Shown here in pieces: positions 8,795-18,081 of a stretch of 64,000 bases of DNA. Numbering within the stretch: position 1 is the stretch's first letter; each line of letters begins with the position of its first letter. This stretch comes from Candidatus Thiodiazotropha endoloripes. Lineage in GTDB: Bacteria > Pseudomonadota > Gammaproteobacteria > Chromatiales > Chromatiaceae. The position numbers and the translations under genes were made by a program. The notes beneath the pieces were generated by a model. That model saw only the letters and a list, made by a program, of their open reading frames with translations. It was not told the origin of the DNA and did no database searches. The stretch covers positions 124,001 to 188,000 of the forward strand of contig LVKA01000023.1 in NCBI GenBank assembly GCA_001709035.1, in the 5' to 3' direction.

Positions 8795-9421
8795 TTATCT
8801 ATTGGGTAAAGTACTTTCAGTTGCTGACTGCTTGGCAATTTGCGGTAGCAGTTCCGACAGATCAGTTTTGTTTTTTGAGGCTTTTAAACGCATAAAGCTA
8901 TAGGACAGGGTAAGGGATTGAATATCCGCTGGCAGGTCAGGGGATACCATAAACCTGAGTGGCATGTCGGTCTGCTGATTGCCGGCCAGGGTCTGCTTGT
9001 TGAAACAGAAGCACTCCAGTTTGCTGAAATAGGGAGTGGCCTGCCAGGGGGCAACACTGGGAATTGCCTGTCCGGTCGCAGCATCGCCACTGCGGTTGCG
9101 GGCGACAAAATTGACTTCATAGGTCTTACCTGGATGTACCCGCATGCTGCGGGTTGTCGCCTGAAACTCCCAGGGCAGATTCGGATTTACCGTGGCATCG
9201 AATTTCACGGTTACCCACCTGTCGCTTTCAACCTGTTTGACCACTTGAAGATCTGCTGGGTTGATTTTTCGTTGAGACAGGGACTGTGTGCCTGTCACTT
9301 CACAAAACAGGTCATACAGCGGTACCAGAGCGAAACCAAAACCGAACATACCCACCACCAGGCCACTCAGCAGTAAGGTGGTGCGACGGTTCTTATTTTC
9401 TCCGGAACGCGCGTTGTTCAT
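8795..9421 (-). CDS. ctaG: Cytochrome c oxidase assembly protein CtaG (Cox11)
   Basis: CtaG delivers copper to the CuB site of subunit I from the periplasmic face. The 208-residue product has a single N-terminal membrane helix, VPLYDLFCEVTG, and the copper-binding pair in KLECFCFNKQ. The start MNNARSGENK at 9421 is chosen over a 14-residue extension. Its ATG overlaps the stop of the upstream small assembly protein (ATGA), indicating coupled translation. Confidence 0.96.
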   Translation of the reverse strand: MNNARSGENKNRRTTLLLSGLVVGMFGFGFALVPLYDLFCEVTGTQSLSQRKINPADLQVVKQVESDRWVTVKFDATVNPNLPWEFQATTRSMRVHPGKTYEVNFVARNRSGDAATGQAIPSVAPWQATPYFSKLECFCFNKQTLAGNQQTDMPLRFMVSPDLPADIQSLTLSYSFMRLKASKNKTDLSELLPQIAKQSATESTLPNR

Positions 9422-9570
9422 GGCATTGCCTGGGTGCCTACGATGCGGAACAGGCCTGTCCAAAACGGAAAGGAGGTAACCAGGAAGAAAATCGCCATGC
9501 CACCAAGCACCCAGGCCAGGCGGACATTTTTGTTTCTCAGCTCCGGTGTTTGATATCTCGGTATTCTCAT
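9418..9570 (-). CDS. Small cytochrome oxidase assembly protein
   Basis: The 50-residue product starts MRIPRYQTPELRNKN and has one membrane helix (about 19-38). Proteins of this kind lie between coxA and ctaG in many proteobacteria and are annotated as small cytochrome oxidase assembly proteins. AGGAG is placed seven bases before the ATG at 9570, which favours this start over a longer reading of 75 residues that would overlap coxA. It overlaps ctaG by 4 bp. Confidence 0.75.
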   Translation of the reverse strand: MRIPRYQTPELRNKNVRLAWVLGGMAIFFLVTSFPFWTGLFRIVGTQAMP

Positions 9571-9584
9571 TACCACTCCTGTTT

Positions 9585-11180
9585 CTATTTGATTTGTGGC
9601 GCTACGGTCCAGGTGTGAAATGCCGGTGGTGAATCCAACTCCCATTCCAGGCCTTTGGCGCCTTCCCAGGCTCTACTTTCCGCTTTTTTTCCACCACGAA
9701 TGGTTTTAATGACGATATAGAGCAACAACAGGTGGCTAAGACCGAAAATGATTGCACCGATACTCGAGATGACATTGAACTCGGTAAACATCATGTTGTA
9801 GTCGACGATTCTTCGTGGCATGCCAGCCAGACCAAGAAAGTGTTGCGGGAAGAATGTGATGTTGAAACCGATTACATTGGTCCAGAAAAAGATTTTGCCC
9901 AAGGTCTCGTCATACATATGACCTGTCCACTTGGGTAGCCAGTAGAAAACACCGGCGAACAGTCCGAATACAGCGCCTGGCATCAACACATAGTGGAAAT
10001 GGGCAACAACGAACATACTGTCGTGATACTGCATATCAGCTGGAACGACAGCCAGCATGACGCCACTCAATCCACCGAAAGTGAACATCAGAACGATCGC
10101 CACGGCAAACAGCATGGGCGTTTCAAAGGTCATGGCACCGCGCCACATGGTGGCGATGAAGTTAAAGATCATCAGACCCACCGGGATGGAGATCAGAATG
10201 GTGCCGATCATAAAGTAGGTTACTGCGCCCAATGACATTCCGATGGTGTATTGATGATGGGCCCACACCACCATACCGATTGTGGCTACTGTCAACATCG
10301 CGCCAACCATCGACTTATAGCCGAACAGGGGCTTGCGGGAAAATGCTGGAATCACATGGGAGAGCACGCCGATTGACGGTAATAGCAGGATGTAGACTTC
10401 CGGATGACCAAAGAACCAGAACAGATGTTGAAACAACACCGGGTCTCCACCACCGGCTGCATCAAAGAAACTGGTGCCGAAGTGTCTGTCAAACAGCAGC
10501 ATTGTGACACCACCGGCAAGTACCGGTACTACCAGAATCAGCAGGAAAGCGGTTACCAGCCAGGTCCAGCAGAACATCGGCATGGTCATCAGAGTCATCC
10601 CTGGTGCACGCATATTTAACAGCGTAACAATAATATTGATTGAGGCCAGCACTGAGGAGATGCCCAACAGGTGGATGGCGAAGATGAGAAAATCCATCGA
10701 CATGCCAACCTGAACTGACAGTGGCGGATAGAGGGTCCATCCGGTATTGATCTGTGTGCCGCCACCAGGAAAGAAGGGGACTATAAAGGAGAGAATCAAC
10801 ATGGTTGCAGCTGCAGGAAGGATCCAGAAGCTGAGATTGTTCATTCTCGGCAGAGCCATATCGGGTGCACCGATCATCATCGGAATCATCCAGTTTGCCA
10901 ATCCTGCGGCAGCCGGCATAACCGCACCGAATATCATGATCAGGGCATGGTTGGTCACCAGATTGTTGTAGAGATCCGGATCGAGCAACTGGATACCCGG
11001 TTGGAACAGCTCCAAGCGGATCAACATGGCGCTTGCGCCACCGAGAAACAGCATTGTCAGGGCAAACAGAAGATAAAGAGTCCCGATATCTTTATGGTTG
11101 GTGCTGAACAGCCAACGTCGCCAACCTGTTGGCATATCATGATGATGCGCTTCATCGTGGTTTAAGGTGGTTGTGGTCAT
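9585..11180 (-). CDS. ctaD: Cytochrome c oxidase subunit I (A1 type)
   Basis: This is the catalytic heme-copper subunit. It carries the low-spin heme, heme a3 and CuB, and pumps protons. The 531-residue protein has twelve helices. The D-channel segment NHALIMIFGAVMP with GAPDMALPRMNN, the GHPEVYILLLP helix with the type-A1 glutamate and the CuB-ligand Tyr, the K-channel GYKSM, and the two-histidine WAHHQYTIG segment are all intact. The ATG at 11180 follows GGAG at a good distance; a TTG two codons earlier is too close to it. All ligands look functional. Confidence 0.98.
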   Translation of the reverse strand: MTTTTLNHDEAHHHDMPTGWRRWLFSTNHKDIGTLYLLFALTMLFLGGASAMLIRLELFQPGIQLLDPDLYNNLVTNHALIMIFGAVMPAAAGLANWMIPMMIGAPDMALPRMNNLSFWILPAAATMLILSFIVPFFPGGGTQINTGWTLYPPLSVQVGMSMDFLIFAIHLLGISSVLASINIIVTLLNMRAPGMTLMTMPMFCWTWLVTAFLLILVVPVLAGGVTMLLFDRHFGTSFFDAAGGGDPVLFQHLFWFFGHPEVYILLLPSIGVLSHVIPAFSRKPLFGYKSMVGAMLTVATIGMVVWAHHQYTIGMSLGAVTYFMIGTILISIPVGLMIFNFIATMWRGAMTFETPMLFAVAIVLMFTFGGLSGVMLAVVPADMQYHDSMFVVAHFHYVLMPGAVFGLFAGVFYWLPKWTGHMYDETLGKIFFWTNVIGFNITFFPQHFLGLAGMPRRIVDYNMMFTEFNVISSIGAIIFGLSHLLLLYIVIKTIRGGKKAESRAWEGAKGLEWELDSPPAFHTWTVAPQIK

Positions 11181-11194
11181 GTTCAAACTCTCCT

Positions 11195-12391
11195 CTATCT
11201 CGCCTGCTTCACATCTGAAGGTTGCACCACATCGCCTGTGTTGTTATCCCAGGCATTTCGTTCGTAGGTCACGATGGCTGCAATTTCAAGATCATTCAGT
11301 GAGCCCCAGGGTTGCATGGCAGTGCCCTCTTTACCTTTGATGACGATCTCTAGGTGGGCTTCGATGGATCCGGTTGCCATTGCCGAGCCTTTCAATGCCG
11401 GGAAGGCGGGTGGCAAGCCCACGCCGGTGACCTGGTGGCAGGCGGCACATTTTGTGTCGTATAGGGTTTTTCCTTTCGCCATCAACTCGTCCATGCTCCA
11501 GGTTTTGTCTGCGCTGGCTTCAGCCGCGGCTGCGACCTTGATGGCTTTTTGATCGTCTACCCAGGTGGCAAACTGTTGTGGCGAAACGGACTCAACCACA
11601 ATCGGCATACGGGAGTGCCAGGTGCCACAGAGTTCTGCACATTGACCACGGAAAACACCCTCCCTATTGAGCTCAGCCCAGGTTTCGGTGACATATCCGG
11701 GGATGGCATCCTTCTTGACAGCCAGTTCAGGTACCCAGAAGGCGTGTAAAACGTCAGCCGAGGTGTGTAAAAAGCGAATTTTCTGTCCAGTCGGTAACAC
11801 CAGGCGGTTATCGACCTCTCTCAGATAGAGATCCCCCGATTCCTTCTCTGGCACATAGCGGCTTTCCACCTTGATGCCATGATCCAGATAATCGAATTCC
11901 CACCACCACTGATGGCCGGTGACTTTGACATCCAGAATATTCTCCGCTTTCGGTACATCCCAGACTTTCTTCAATACCGCATCCGCTTTACCGGCTATGG
12001 TGAGATCCACACCCAGCACCATCACGGGAACAACAACCCAGGACCAGTTACCAAACCAGGAATTATGGAAATCCTGATCTGCCTGAAAGCCTCGGCTTTT
12101 TCGATGATAGTAGAGGGAGTAGAAGACGAAGCCGAAAACGATCAACAACAACACAGTTGTGATCTGCATCGTCAACATATGGATGTTATAGATCTCCTGG
12201 GCTACATCAGCAGCCGGAGGAGGGAAATTGATACCATATTCCGCTCTACATTTATCAGCAAAAAACACACCGGCAACTAGGATGCCGGTTAATGATGTTG
12301 TTTTAAGCTTGTATGATTGGTTATTGATCAGCTGCTGAGTTACCGACATGGGATGATTAACCTGTCGTTTAAAATTGTTATTGAACTTCAT
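11195..12391 (-). CDS. ctaC: Cytochrome c oxidase subunit II with fused cytochrome c domain
   Basis: Subunit II takes electrons from cytochrome c through CuA. The 398-residue protein has a signal/membrane start, a second helix (about 72-92), then a CuA cupredoxin domain with H216 and the C251-C255-H259-M262 ligand set (CAELCGTWHSRMP). A C-terminal c-type heme domain has CAACH at 315-319 and a later methionine in AMQPWG. This fusion makes the enzyme caa3-like. Translation may start at 12391, five bases after the DUF2244 stop, or at an ATG 14 codons in (12349). It heads the coxB-coxA run. Confidence 0.96.
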   Translation of the reverse strand: MKFNNNFKRQVNHPMSVTQQLINNQSYKLKTTSLTGILVAGVFFADKCRAEYGINFPPPAADVAQEIYNIHMLTMQITTVLLLIVFGFVFYSLYYHRKSRGFQADQDFHNSWFGNWSWVVVPVMVLGVDLTIAGKADAVLKKVWDVPKAENILDVKVTGHQWWWEFDYLDHGIKVESRYVPEKESGDLYLREVDNRLVLPTGQKIRFLHTSADVLHAFWVPELAVKKDAIPGYVTETWAELNREGVFRGQCAELCGTWHSRMPIVVESVSPQQFATWVDDQKAIKVAAAAEASADKTWSMDELMAKGKTLYDTKCAACHQVTGVGLPPAFPALKGSAMATGSIEAHLEIVIKGKEGTAMQPWGSLNDLEIAAIVTYERNAWDNNTGDVVQPSDVKQAR

Positions 12392-12396
12392 ACGGC

Positions 12397-12876
12397 TCAG
12401 ATGCCCTCGATTGCACTTTTCAGGTTGTGGGCGAGTGTTTCCCGCTCCTCTTCAATCAAATACTTTCCTACCTCGATGAATTGTCCATGGGAACCGATCA
12501 ACAGCCGGCTTGGGTACCAGCCACTGGGATCACGGTTTCTGATGATCTTCAGCCAGGATTTGTGAAAACACTGTTCCGAATCGACTCGACCGCTATTGAT
12601 GACTCTGACATGTTTACTGTCTATTCGGATGATCTGTTGACTATGGGCACAGCAACTTTGGCAATAGATGGAGATGCCGATCAGGAGAATCTCCAGGCCG
12701 GCAAACGGCAGCACCAGCCAGGCGCCAATCGAGTAGAAATAGACGGCAACTGTCGAGCAGCAAAAGGTAAAAAATAGAAACAACCACTTGGACTGCTGCC
12801 AAGTCAGGTTTCTGTTTGGATTGATGATGAGAACTGCTTCATCAGAATCACTGTTTTGACTATCCCTTAGGATCAT
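12397..12876 (-). CDS. DUF2244 family membrane protein
   Basis: The product has 159 residues with two adjacent membrane helices (about 28-70) followed by a cytoplasmic PH-like C-terminal part (W in HKSWLKI, then GWYPSRLLIGSHG). DUF2244 proteins often precede coxB in proteobacteria. Here it is the first gene of the minus-strand oxidase run, with the coxB start five bases after its stop. Function is unknown; a role in oxidase biogenesis is inferred from context. Confidence 0.85.
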   Translation of the reverse strand: MILRDSQNSDSDEAVLIINPNRNLTWQQSKWLFLFFTFCCSTVAVYFYSIGAWLVLPFAGLEILLIGISIYCQSCCAHSQQIIRIDSKHVRVINSGRVDSEQCFHKSWLKIIRNRDPSGWYPSRLLIGSHGQFIEVGKYLIEEERETLAHNLKSAIEGI

Positions 12877-13069
12877 CTGCTATTCCGCACATCAGTGACG
12901 GCCGGATTCTGCTAGGCGTCGTTTTATTGATCTAATCTTATTTAATAGGCCCTAGGTCCGAAGAATAAGTCATAAACCAACTAAAACGCAATAACTAAGT
13001 TAATTTGTCGAGAATTAATTAAGGCATTGATTATTAATTAGAATAATTGAATATACTTCAAAAAGGGCA

Positions 13070-13158
13070 CAACAGCTTTCTTTATGGGGACGTCGGGTCG
13101 TGGGGAGAGGCTAGGGCTGAAACCCTCTCGATGAACGTTTGATAAAACACTGCTGTTG
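13070..13158 (+). promoter_or_regulatory. Possible structured leader element upstream of the P-type ATPase gene
   Basis: The 548-bp gap between DUF2244 and the ATPase gene is AT-rich except for this GC-rich island. Its ends, CAACAGC (13070-13076) and GCTGTTG (13152-13158), are complementary. Inside, GAGAGG (13105-13110) can pair with CCTCTC (13124-13129). It does not match any riboswitch class I know. It ends about 266 nt before the ATPase start. Orientation is assumed from the downstream gene. Confidence 0.25.
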
Positions 13159-13424
13159 AAGTGGTTACACTTGTCGACACGCCTCATCTTTTCCGCTTGG
13201 TCAGGAAAAATCCCATAATTTTCCAGTGGTATTCAAGATCTTTATTATAATTGTTAGTTAGAACCATTAATTGTGAGTAAATACCGTTAGTGTTTGCGAT
13301 GATTTGATTCTCAGCAGGCGAGAGGCGGCCTATTTACTGATAATCGTGGTTTGAATTACCAGCCACTGTCTGCACCTTATTTTTCGATAGCTTCGCCGAT
13401 CAAAAGTTATAAGAGAGTCTGTTC

Positions 13425-16256
13425 ATGTTTAGTGACATATGGTGGAACGGCCTGGCGCTGTTGTGTGTAATCGTTGTCATCTTCACTCTTTACAGAGTTT
13501 TCAAACCAACCCGGAGTAGTGACTCAGCCCGGCAGGGTAATTCTCAACAACTCGAAGAGCACTGGCATGATTCTGATTTCAAGGCGGCGTTCGAACGGTT
13601 TGATTCGGATGAATCCGGATTGTCGAGTGATCAGGCGAAAATACACTTTGAACGCTATGGTGCCAATCGACTTCCAGAGCCGGAGCCGGTATCTGCCTGG
13701 ATACGTTTTCTCCATCAATTCCATAATTTACTGATCTATGTACTGATTGTTGCGGGGGTAGTTACCGCTCTGCTGCAGCATTGGCTGGATGCCAGTGTTA
13801 TCTTTGGGGTCGTGGTCATCAATGCCTTGATCGGCTATATCCAGGAGGGCAAAGCAGAAAATGCCCTGAATGCCATCCGCCAAATGTTATCACCGCAGGC
13901 CATGGTGTTACGGGATGAAGTGCAGCTTACGGTTGATGCTGAACAGCTGGTCGTAGGGGATGTGGTGCTGTTGCAGTCAGGTGATCGAGTGCCCGCTGAC
14001 CTGAGGCTGTTTCGGGTGAAGGGACTTCAGCTGCAGGAGTCGGCATTGACCGGCGAGTCGATGGCTGTCGAAAAGAGAGTCCAGGCACTGGAAAGGGATG
14101 CACCTCTCGGAGATCGGACAAATATGGCCTACTCGGGAACCCTGGTAACACATGGACAGGGTAGAGGGGTGGTGGTTGCGACTGGAGTGAATACAGAAAT
14201 CGGTCGCATCGGTTCCTTGGTCGCTGAAGTCAAATCCACGACAACGCCACTGTTGCGACAAATGGATCAATTTGGCCGTTGGCTGACCTTAGGTATTCTG
14301 GCCATTGCCGTAATCACTTTTCTATTCGGTATTTTACTGCAAGGTTATCAGGCGGCAGATATGTTCCTAGCCGCAGTAAGTCTTGCTGTTGCCGCGATAC
14401 CGGAAGGGTTACCGGCGATCATGACCATTACCCTGGCAATCGGCGTGCAGCGTATGGCGCAACGGAATGCGATCATCCGAAAGCTACCTGCTGTTGAGAC
14501 TCTCGGATCGGTGATGGTTATCTGTTCGGATAAAACCGGTACCCTGACACGCAACGAAATGGCTGTGCGTACCATTGTTACCTGCCAGAACAGTTTTACT
14601 CTGACTGGTGACGGCTATGACCCACACGGTTCCATTAATCTGAATGGTGAAGCGATCCAGGTCGAAGATCTACCGCAACTTGGAGAAATGGTGAGGGCTG
14701 CGGTGTTGTGTAACGATGCGTCGCTGCAACAGCTTGAGAATAACGAATGGCGAATTCATGGTGATCCGATGGAGGGTGCGCTACTGGTGGCCGGTGTCAA
14801 AGCTGGTCTCGATACAAATGCGGCGAAGCAGGAGCATCCGCGTTCCGACCTGATACCCTTCGAGTCTGAGCATCGCTTCATGGCAACACTCCACCACAGC
14901 CACAGTGGCGGTGCTTTCATCATTATCAAAGGCGCTCCGGAAAAGTTGCTGGGCATCTGTCGACTACAGCGAACCCTGGCTGGTGACGAGCCTCTGGACA
15001 GACAACGTTGGCTGAATCAGATCGATGAGATGGCAAAGCAGGGACAGCGTGTGTTGGCCATCGCGATCAAACCAACACCAATCGATAAGATTGAATTGGA
15101 TTTTCAGGATGTAGAGCAAGGAATGATCCTGCTGGGCATGTTTGGTTTGATCGATCCTCCCAGGAGTGAGTCCATCAAAGCGATAAATCAGTGTCAACAA
15201 GCCGGTATCACGGTCAAAATGATTACCGGGGACCATGGTGCGACCGCATTGGCAATTGCCCGGCAATTACATCTGGCGAACAGTGATGACGTGCTCACCG
15301 GGCAGGAACTGCAACGTATGGATGACCAACAGTTGAGTCAGCGAGTCATGGATGTCGATGTATTTGCCCGGGTGAGTCCAGAGCATAAACTGAGGCTTGT
15401 CTCCCTACTACAGAATCAGCGACAGGTTGTTGCCATGACAGGAGACGGTATCAATGACGCGCCGGCATTGAAGCGTGCGGATGTGGGAACAGCAATGGGG
15501 CAGAATGGTACAGAAGCAGCAAAAGAAGCCGCCGAGATGGTACTTGCCGATGATAATTTTGCCTCAATCATCTCCGCTGTAGAAGAGGGAAGGACCGTTT
15601 ATGATAATTTACAGAAAGCCATACTCTTCATACTACCGACAAACGGCGGCGAGGCTTTAATCATTCTTTCAGCGATTGTACTCGGCTTCAATCAACTCCC
15701 ACTGACACCGGTACAGATTTTATGGGTCAACATGATCACTGCAGTGACTCTAGCGTTGGCGCTGGCTATGGAGCCATCAGAGCCAGGTGTTATGCGTCGT
15801 AAACCAAGAGAGGCTGGTGAGCCACTGCTGACCCCATTTCTGCTTTGGCGGATTCTGTTTGTCTCAACCATTCTCACTGGTGGAACCTTTGGTCTGTTCA
15901 TAATGGCGCGTGAACAGGGATTGAGTATCGAGGAAGCAAGAACCATCGCGGTCAATACCCTGGTGATGTTTGAGATCTTCTACCTGTTCAATTCTCGCTA
16001 TATCACAGCATCCATAGTGAACTGGGGTGGCTTTGTAGGTAATCGCTACGTGCTCTATGCAATTGGAATATTATTGATTTTCCAGTTGGGGTTCACCTAC
16101 TTGCCGCCGCTGCAGTTTCTTTTCGGAACGGCCCCGATAGCAGCCGGCATGTGGATTGTGATTGTATTGGTCGCATCAAGTGTGTTGATTCTGGTGGAGT
16201 TTGAGAAATTGATCTATCGAAAGGTCCGCCGAAAAAGGCATCTGCGCAATCACTGA
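13425..16256 (+). CDS. P-type cation-transporting ATPase (P2-like)
   Basis: The 943-residue ATP-driven inner-membrane cation pump has an extra N-terminal helix (7-24), then the cation ATPase N-domain. It has the actuator motif TGES (209-212), PEGLP in helix M4 (326-330), phosphorylation site DKTGTLT (D369), KGAPE in the nucleotide domain and [10 protein letters not shown] in the hinge. These place it with SERCA/PMA-like P2 ATPases. Helix M6 reads [18 protein letters not shown]. The Asn is kept, but the Asp that follows Thr in SERCA (NxxTD) is Ala, so classical Ca2+ binding is doubtful. The transported ion cannot be told from sequence. It is a single gene preceded by a possible structured leader. 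Confidence 0.9.
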   Translation: MFSDIWWNGLALLCVIVVIFTLYRVFKPTRSSDSARQGNSQQLEEHWHDSDFKAAFERFDSDESGLSSDQAKIHFERYGANRLPEPEPVSAWIRFLHQFHNLLIYVLIVAGVVTALLQHWLDASVIFGVVVINALIGYIQEGKAENALNAIRQMLSPQAMVLRDEVQLTVDAEQLVVGDVVLLQSGDRVPADLRLFRVKGLQLQESALTGESMAVEKRVQALERDAPLGDRTNMAYSGTLVTHGQGRGVVVATGVNTEIGRIGSLVAEVKSTTTPLLRQMDQFGRWLTLGILAIAVITFLFGILLQGYQAADMFLAAVSLAVAAIPEGLPAIMTITLAIGVQRMAQRNAIIRKLPAVETLGSVMVICSDKTGTLTRNEMAVRTIVTCQNSFTLTGDGYDPHGSINLNGEAIQVEDLPQLGEMVRAAVLCNDASLQQLENNEWRIHGDPMEGALLVAGVKAGLDTNAAKQEHPRSDLIPFESEHRFMATLHHSHSGGAFIIIKGAPEKLLGICRLQRTLAGDEPLDRQRWLNQIDEMAKQGQRVLAIAIKPTPIDKIELDFQDVEQGMILLGMFGLIDPPRSESIKAINQCQQAGITVKMITGDHGATALAIARQLHLANSDDVLTGQELQRMDDQQLSQRVMDVDVFARVSPEHKLRLVSLLQNQRQVVAMTGDGINDAPALKRADVGTAMGQNGTEAAKEAAEMVLADDNFASIISAVEEGRTVYDNLQKAILFILPTNGGEALIILSAIVLGFNQLPLTPVQILWVNMITAVTLALALAMEPSEPGVMRRKPREAGEPLLTPFLLWRILFVSTILTGGTFGLFIMAREQGLSIEEARTIAVNTLVMFEIFYLFNSRYITASIVNWGGFVGNRYVLYAIGILLIFQLGFTYLPPLQFLFGTAPIAAGMWIVIVLVASSVLILVEFEKLIYRKVRRKRHLRNH

Positions 16257-16466
16257 AGTGGCGTAACCTTTACCCCATTCGCTGAGTGTAAAAACTGCTG
16301 GTGGGATGTTGCAGTCATGACAGGTCTTAAAATTAAACCACTTCAAATGGAGGATAGATTGGCTCTAAACCAGTTGCGTCTTATCCAATCAGATGTAAGA
16401 AAATGGAACAGGCCCGGTTTCAGCCGTTCGTGATCTTTAGTGGGAGGGGGGTGGTTGGAGGAGGGA

Positions 16467-16496
16467 TTCACTGTCCTGGAACGCCAGGACAGTGAA
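16467..16496. terminator. Perfect 13-bp hairpin between the ATPase and H1-like genes
   Basis: Arms 16467-16479 and 16484-16496 are exactly complementary, with an AACG loop. It lies just 3' of the minus-strand H1-like gene and about 210 bp past the ATPase stop. No U-run follows on either strand, so it may be a bidirectional transcript-end or stability structure and not a classic intrinsic terminator. Confidence 0.6.
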
Positions 16497-16520
16497 CTCA
16501 ATTCTTCATGAATCGCCAGC

Positions 16521-17015
16521 TTATTCGGCAGCCGCCGCCGCTTTTTTCTTGGTCCTGCGACGCCGACGGCGTGGTGAATCAACGGCCTTTTCGAGAGCTT
16601 TCGCGCTCTTCTCAAAGTCTTTGATCATTTTCGCACGGGCAGATTGCATGGCTTTGTAGAGCCCCTTTGCCAGACGAGCCGCCTTACTTTGCTCACTAAC
16701 CAGTGCACTACGATCTGCCTTGACCTGCTTAAGCTTGTCTTGAGCAGCACCCAGACGCTCTTTGGCTTTTGCTTTGCTGGCTGGAGTCTTAGCACTGCTT
16801 ACCGCGGCGCGAGCTTTCGCTACGCGTTCGTTGTTGGTTGCAAGCATCTTGTTTTGACGCTCCAATGCCTTATCAGCTTTAGATAATCTGCTTAGTGCAC
16901 GTTTGTTTGCTGCAGAAAGATTAATGTCGGCTTGCAAAGCTTCTGTGATTGCTTCCATAGAAACAACTTTTCGTTTTGCTCTACGACGCTTTTTTACAGT
17001 TTTCTTAAGTGCCAT
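16521..17015 (-). CDS. Lys/Arg/Ala-rich histone-H1-like or AlgP-like protein
   Basis: The 164-residue protein has a strongly basic N-terminus (KKTVKKRRRAKRK), a helical Ala/Lys-rich middle with heptad spacing suggestive of a coiled coil (about 40-140), and a basic tail (RRRRRRTKKK followed by alanines). There is no signal peptide. Composition resembles bacterial H1-like nucleoid proteins and AlgP, which bind DNA or polyphosphate through such tails (family knowledge). AGGAG lies five bases before the ATG. The gene is single, with a long AT-rich upstream region and a perfect hairpin at its 3' end. A DNA- or RNA-binding role is inferred from composition only. Confidence 0.7.
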   Translation of the reverse strand: MALKKTVKKRRRAKRKVVSMEAITEALQADINLSAANKRALSRLSKADKALERQNKMLATNNERVAKARAAVSSAKTPASKAKAKERLGAAQDKLKQVKADRSALVSEQSKAARLAKGLYKAMQSARAKMIKDFEKSAKALEKAVDSPRRRRRRTKKKAAAAAE

Positions 17016-17382
17016 TGGTACTCCTATATGATTGAATAGACTTGCATAATATAGTTCGAGATGAGCATAAGAACAACACCTTATGACAATTTATTACGAC
17101 AAAATCTATAAATTTATGACGAATACAACGAAATTTAGTCCCTAAACCACGTTAAATCGTAACTATGCTTTCGTCCGATCATTTTTTTTCTTAAATAAAA
17201 AATAGATTCAGCAAGAGATTTTTAATCTGTAAACAGTTTAAAGCTGGGTGATAATAACTGTCATTCGGTTCTCCAGGGAGTGGGTACGTTTGTGTTTCAG
17301 CTGAAAAACAATAAACAGGAAATGCTGAGAGATGGATTATCATTGATTGACCGATATCAAGGGACAGAAGCATTCAGGAACC

Positions 17383-17886
17383 TCAGCCTATTCTGTCAAT
17401 CAATCGAACATGAAATGGTGTTACTGAACCAGCACGGCATTGCGTTCCCATTTCAACAACAAATTGCATCTGGTTGTTTCTCAAATTAAGGCCGGTTTTG
17501 TTATCAACAACATCTTTGATTTTGAGTCTCCGAAGAGATCGTGTGAAAGTTGTCTTCAGCGGACATTTCATCTTTGAAAAAGCATTGAGTTCAGTATGGT
17601 GTTTTGAATGGAATGAGTGGGTTGGTATTCGCTCAAGATTGAGTTGCAGCCAACTCCAATCTGATCTGACTGTTAACAGTTGTTGCACCTTTATAGAGTA
17701 AAAGTGTGGGAATACTCTTGCACGAGAATGAACCAGTCGATGTTGTGCATGTTGAACGATATTGGTGCATGAGTCAGGGCTGATCCGGTGATGATATTTA
17801 TTAACTAATTGAAATATATATAAAAAAGATTTTGGCCCGTTTGCTGCATATTGATCTGTGTTTCGAGCGTAACTCGCTTTGAACAT
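17383..17886 (-). CDS. Doubtful open frame with a strong ribosome site
   Basis: A 167-codon frame starts at an ATG six bases after GGAGG. The product (start MFKASYARNTDQY) has no domain I recognise. It is rich in His, Arg and Lys with no consistent hydrophobic pattern. The apparent Shine-Dalgarno may instead be the complement of a CCTCC tract in a plus-strand RNA ending at 17928. Listed so that the alternative is not lost; a real gene is possible but not favoured. Confidence 0.2.
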   Translation of the reverse strand: MFKASYARNTDQYAANGPKSFLYIFQLVNKYHHRISPDSCTNIVQHAQHRLVHSRARVFPHFYSIKVQQLLTVRSDWSWLQLNLERIPTHSFHSKHHTELNAFSKMKCPLKTTFTRSLRRLKIKDVVDNKTGLNLRNNQMQFVVEMGTQCRAGSVTPFHVRLIDRIG

Positions 17887-17928
17887 TGTGATCCTCCACA
17901 TTATCCCGGCGCTTGCCGGGATTTTTTT
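17830..17928 (+). ncRNA. Possible small RNA with anti-Shine-Dalgarno tract
   Basis: A strong intrinsic terminator at 17903-17928 on the plus strand has no gene in front of it. The roughly 75 bases before it contain a small hairpin (CGAG, loop, CTCG; 17864-17876) and an unpaired ATCCTCCACA (17891-17900). The CCTCC is complementary to a ribosome-binding site, as in many trans-acting small RNAs. An AT-rich TATATATAAAAA run (17815-17826) could hold a -10 box. The 5' end is a guess. Confidence 0.3.
17903..17928 (+). terminator. Rho-independent terminator
   Basis: Stem ATCCCGGC (17903-17910), loop GCTT, stem GCCGGGAT (17915-17922), continuing into a run of seven T (17922-17928). It is a textbook intrinsic terminator in the plus direction. 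The SLC13 gene starts only after it, so it ends a transcript initiated to its left. Confidence 0.75.
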
Positions 17929-18081
17929 GAGCCGCCACAAAGCGGCTATACTGGCCTAAGAACGACCAGCATCATCCACCCCTGTTTCAATCGCTTGCCC
18001 TTTCAAAAGTCCTATTACGATTAGTTTTGATTGCTGCGCTGGGTTGTTACCGGCAAATACTACAACCGGCAGTGGAGAGAA

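Noticed and set aside
17280-17489. 69-codon GTG-started plus-strand frame
   Set aside because: No spaced ribosome site and no family resemblance; it overlaps the other doubtful frame and is not needed to explain the terminator.
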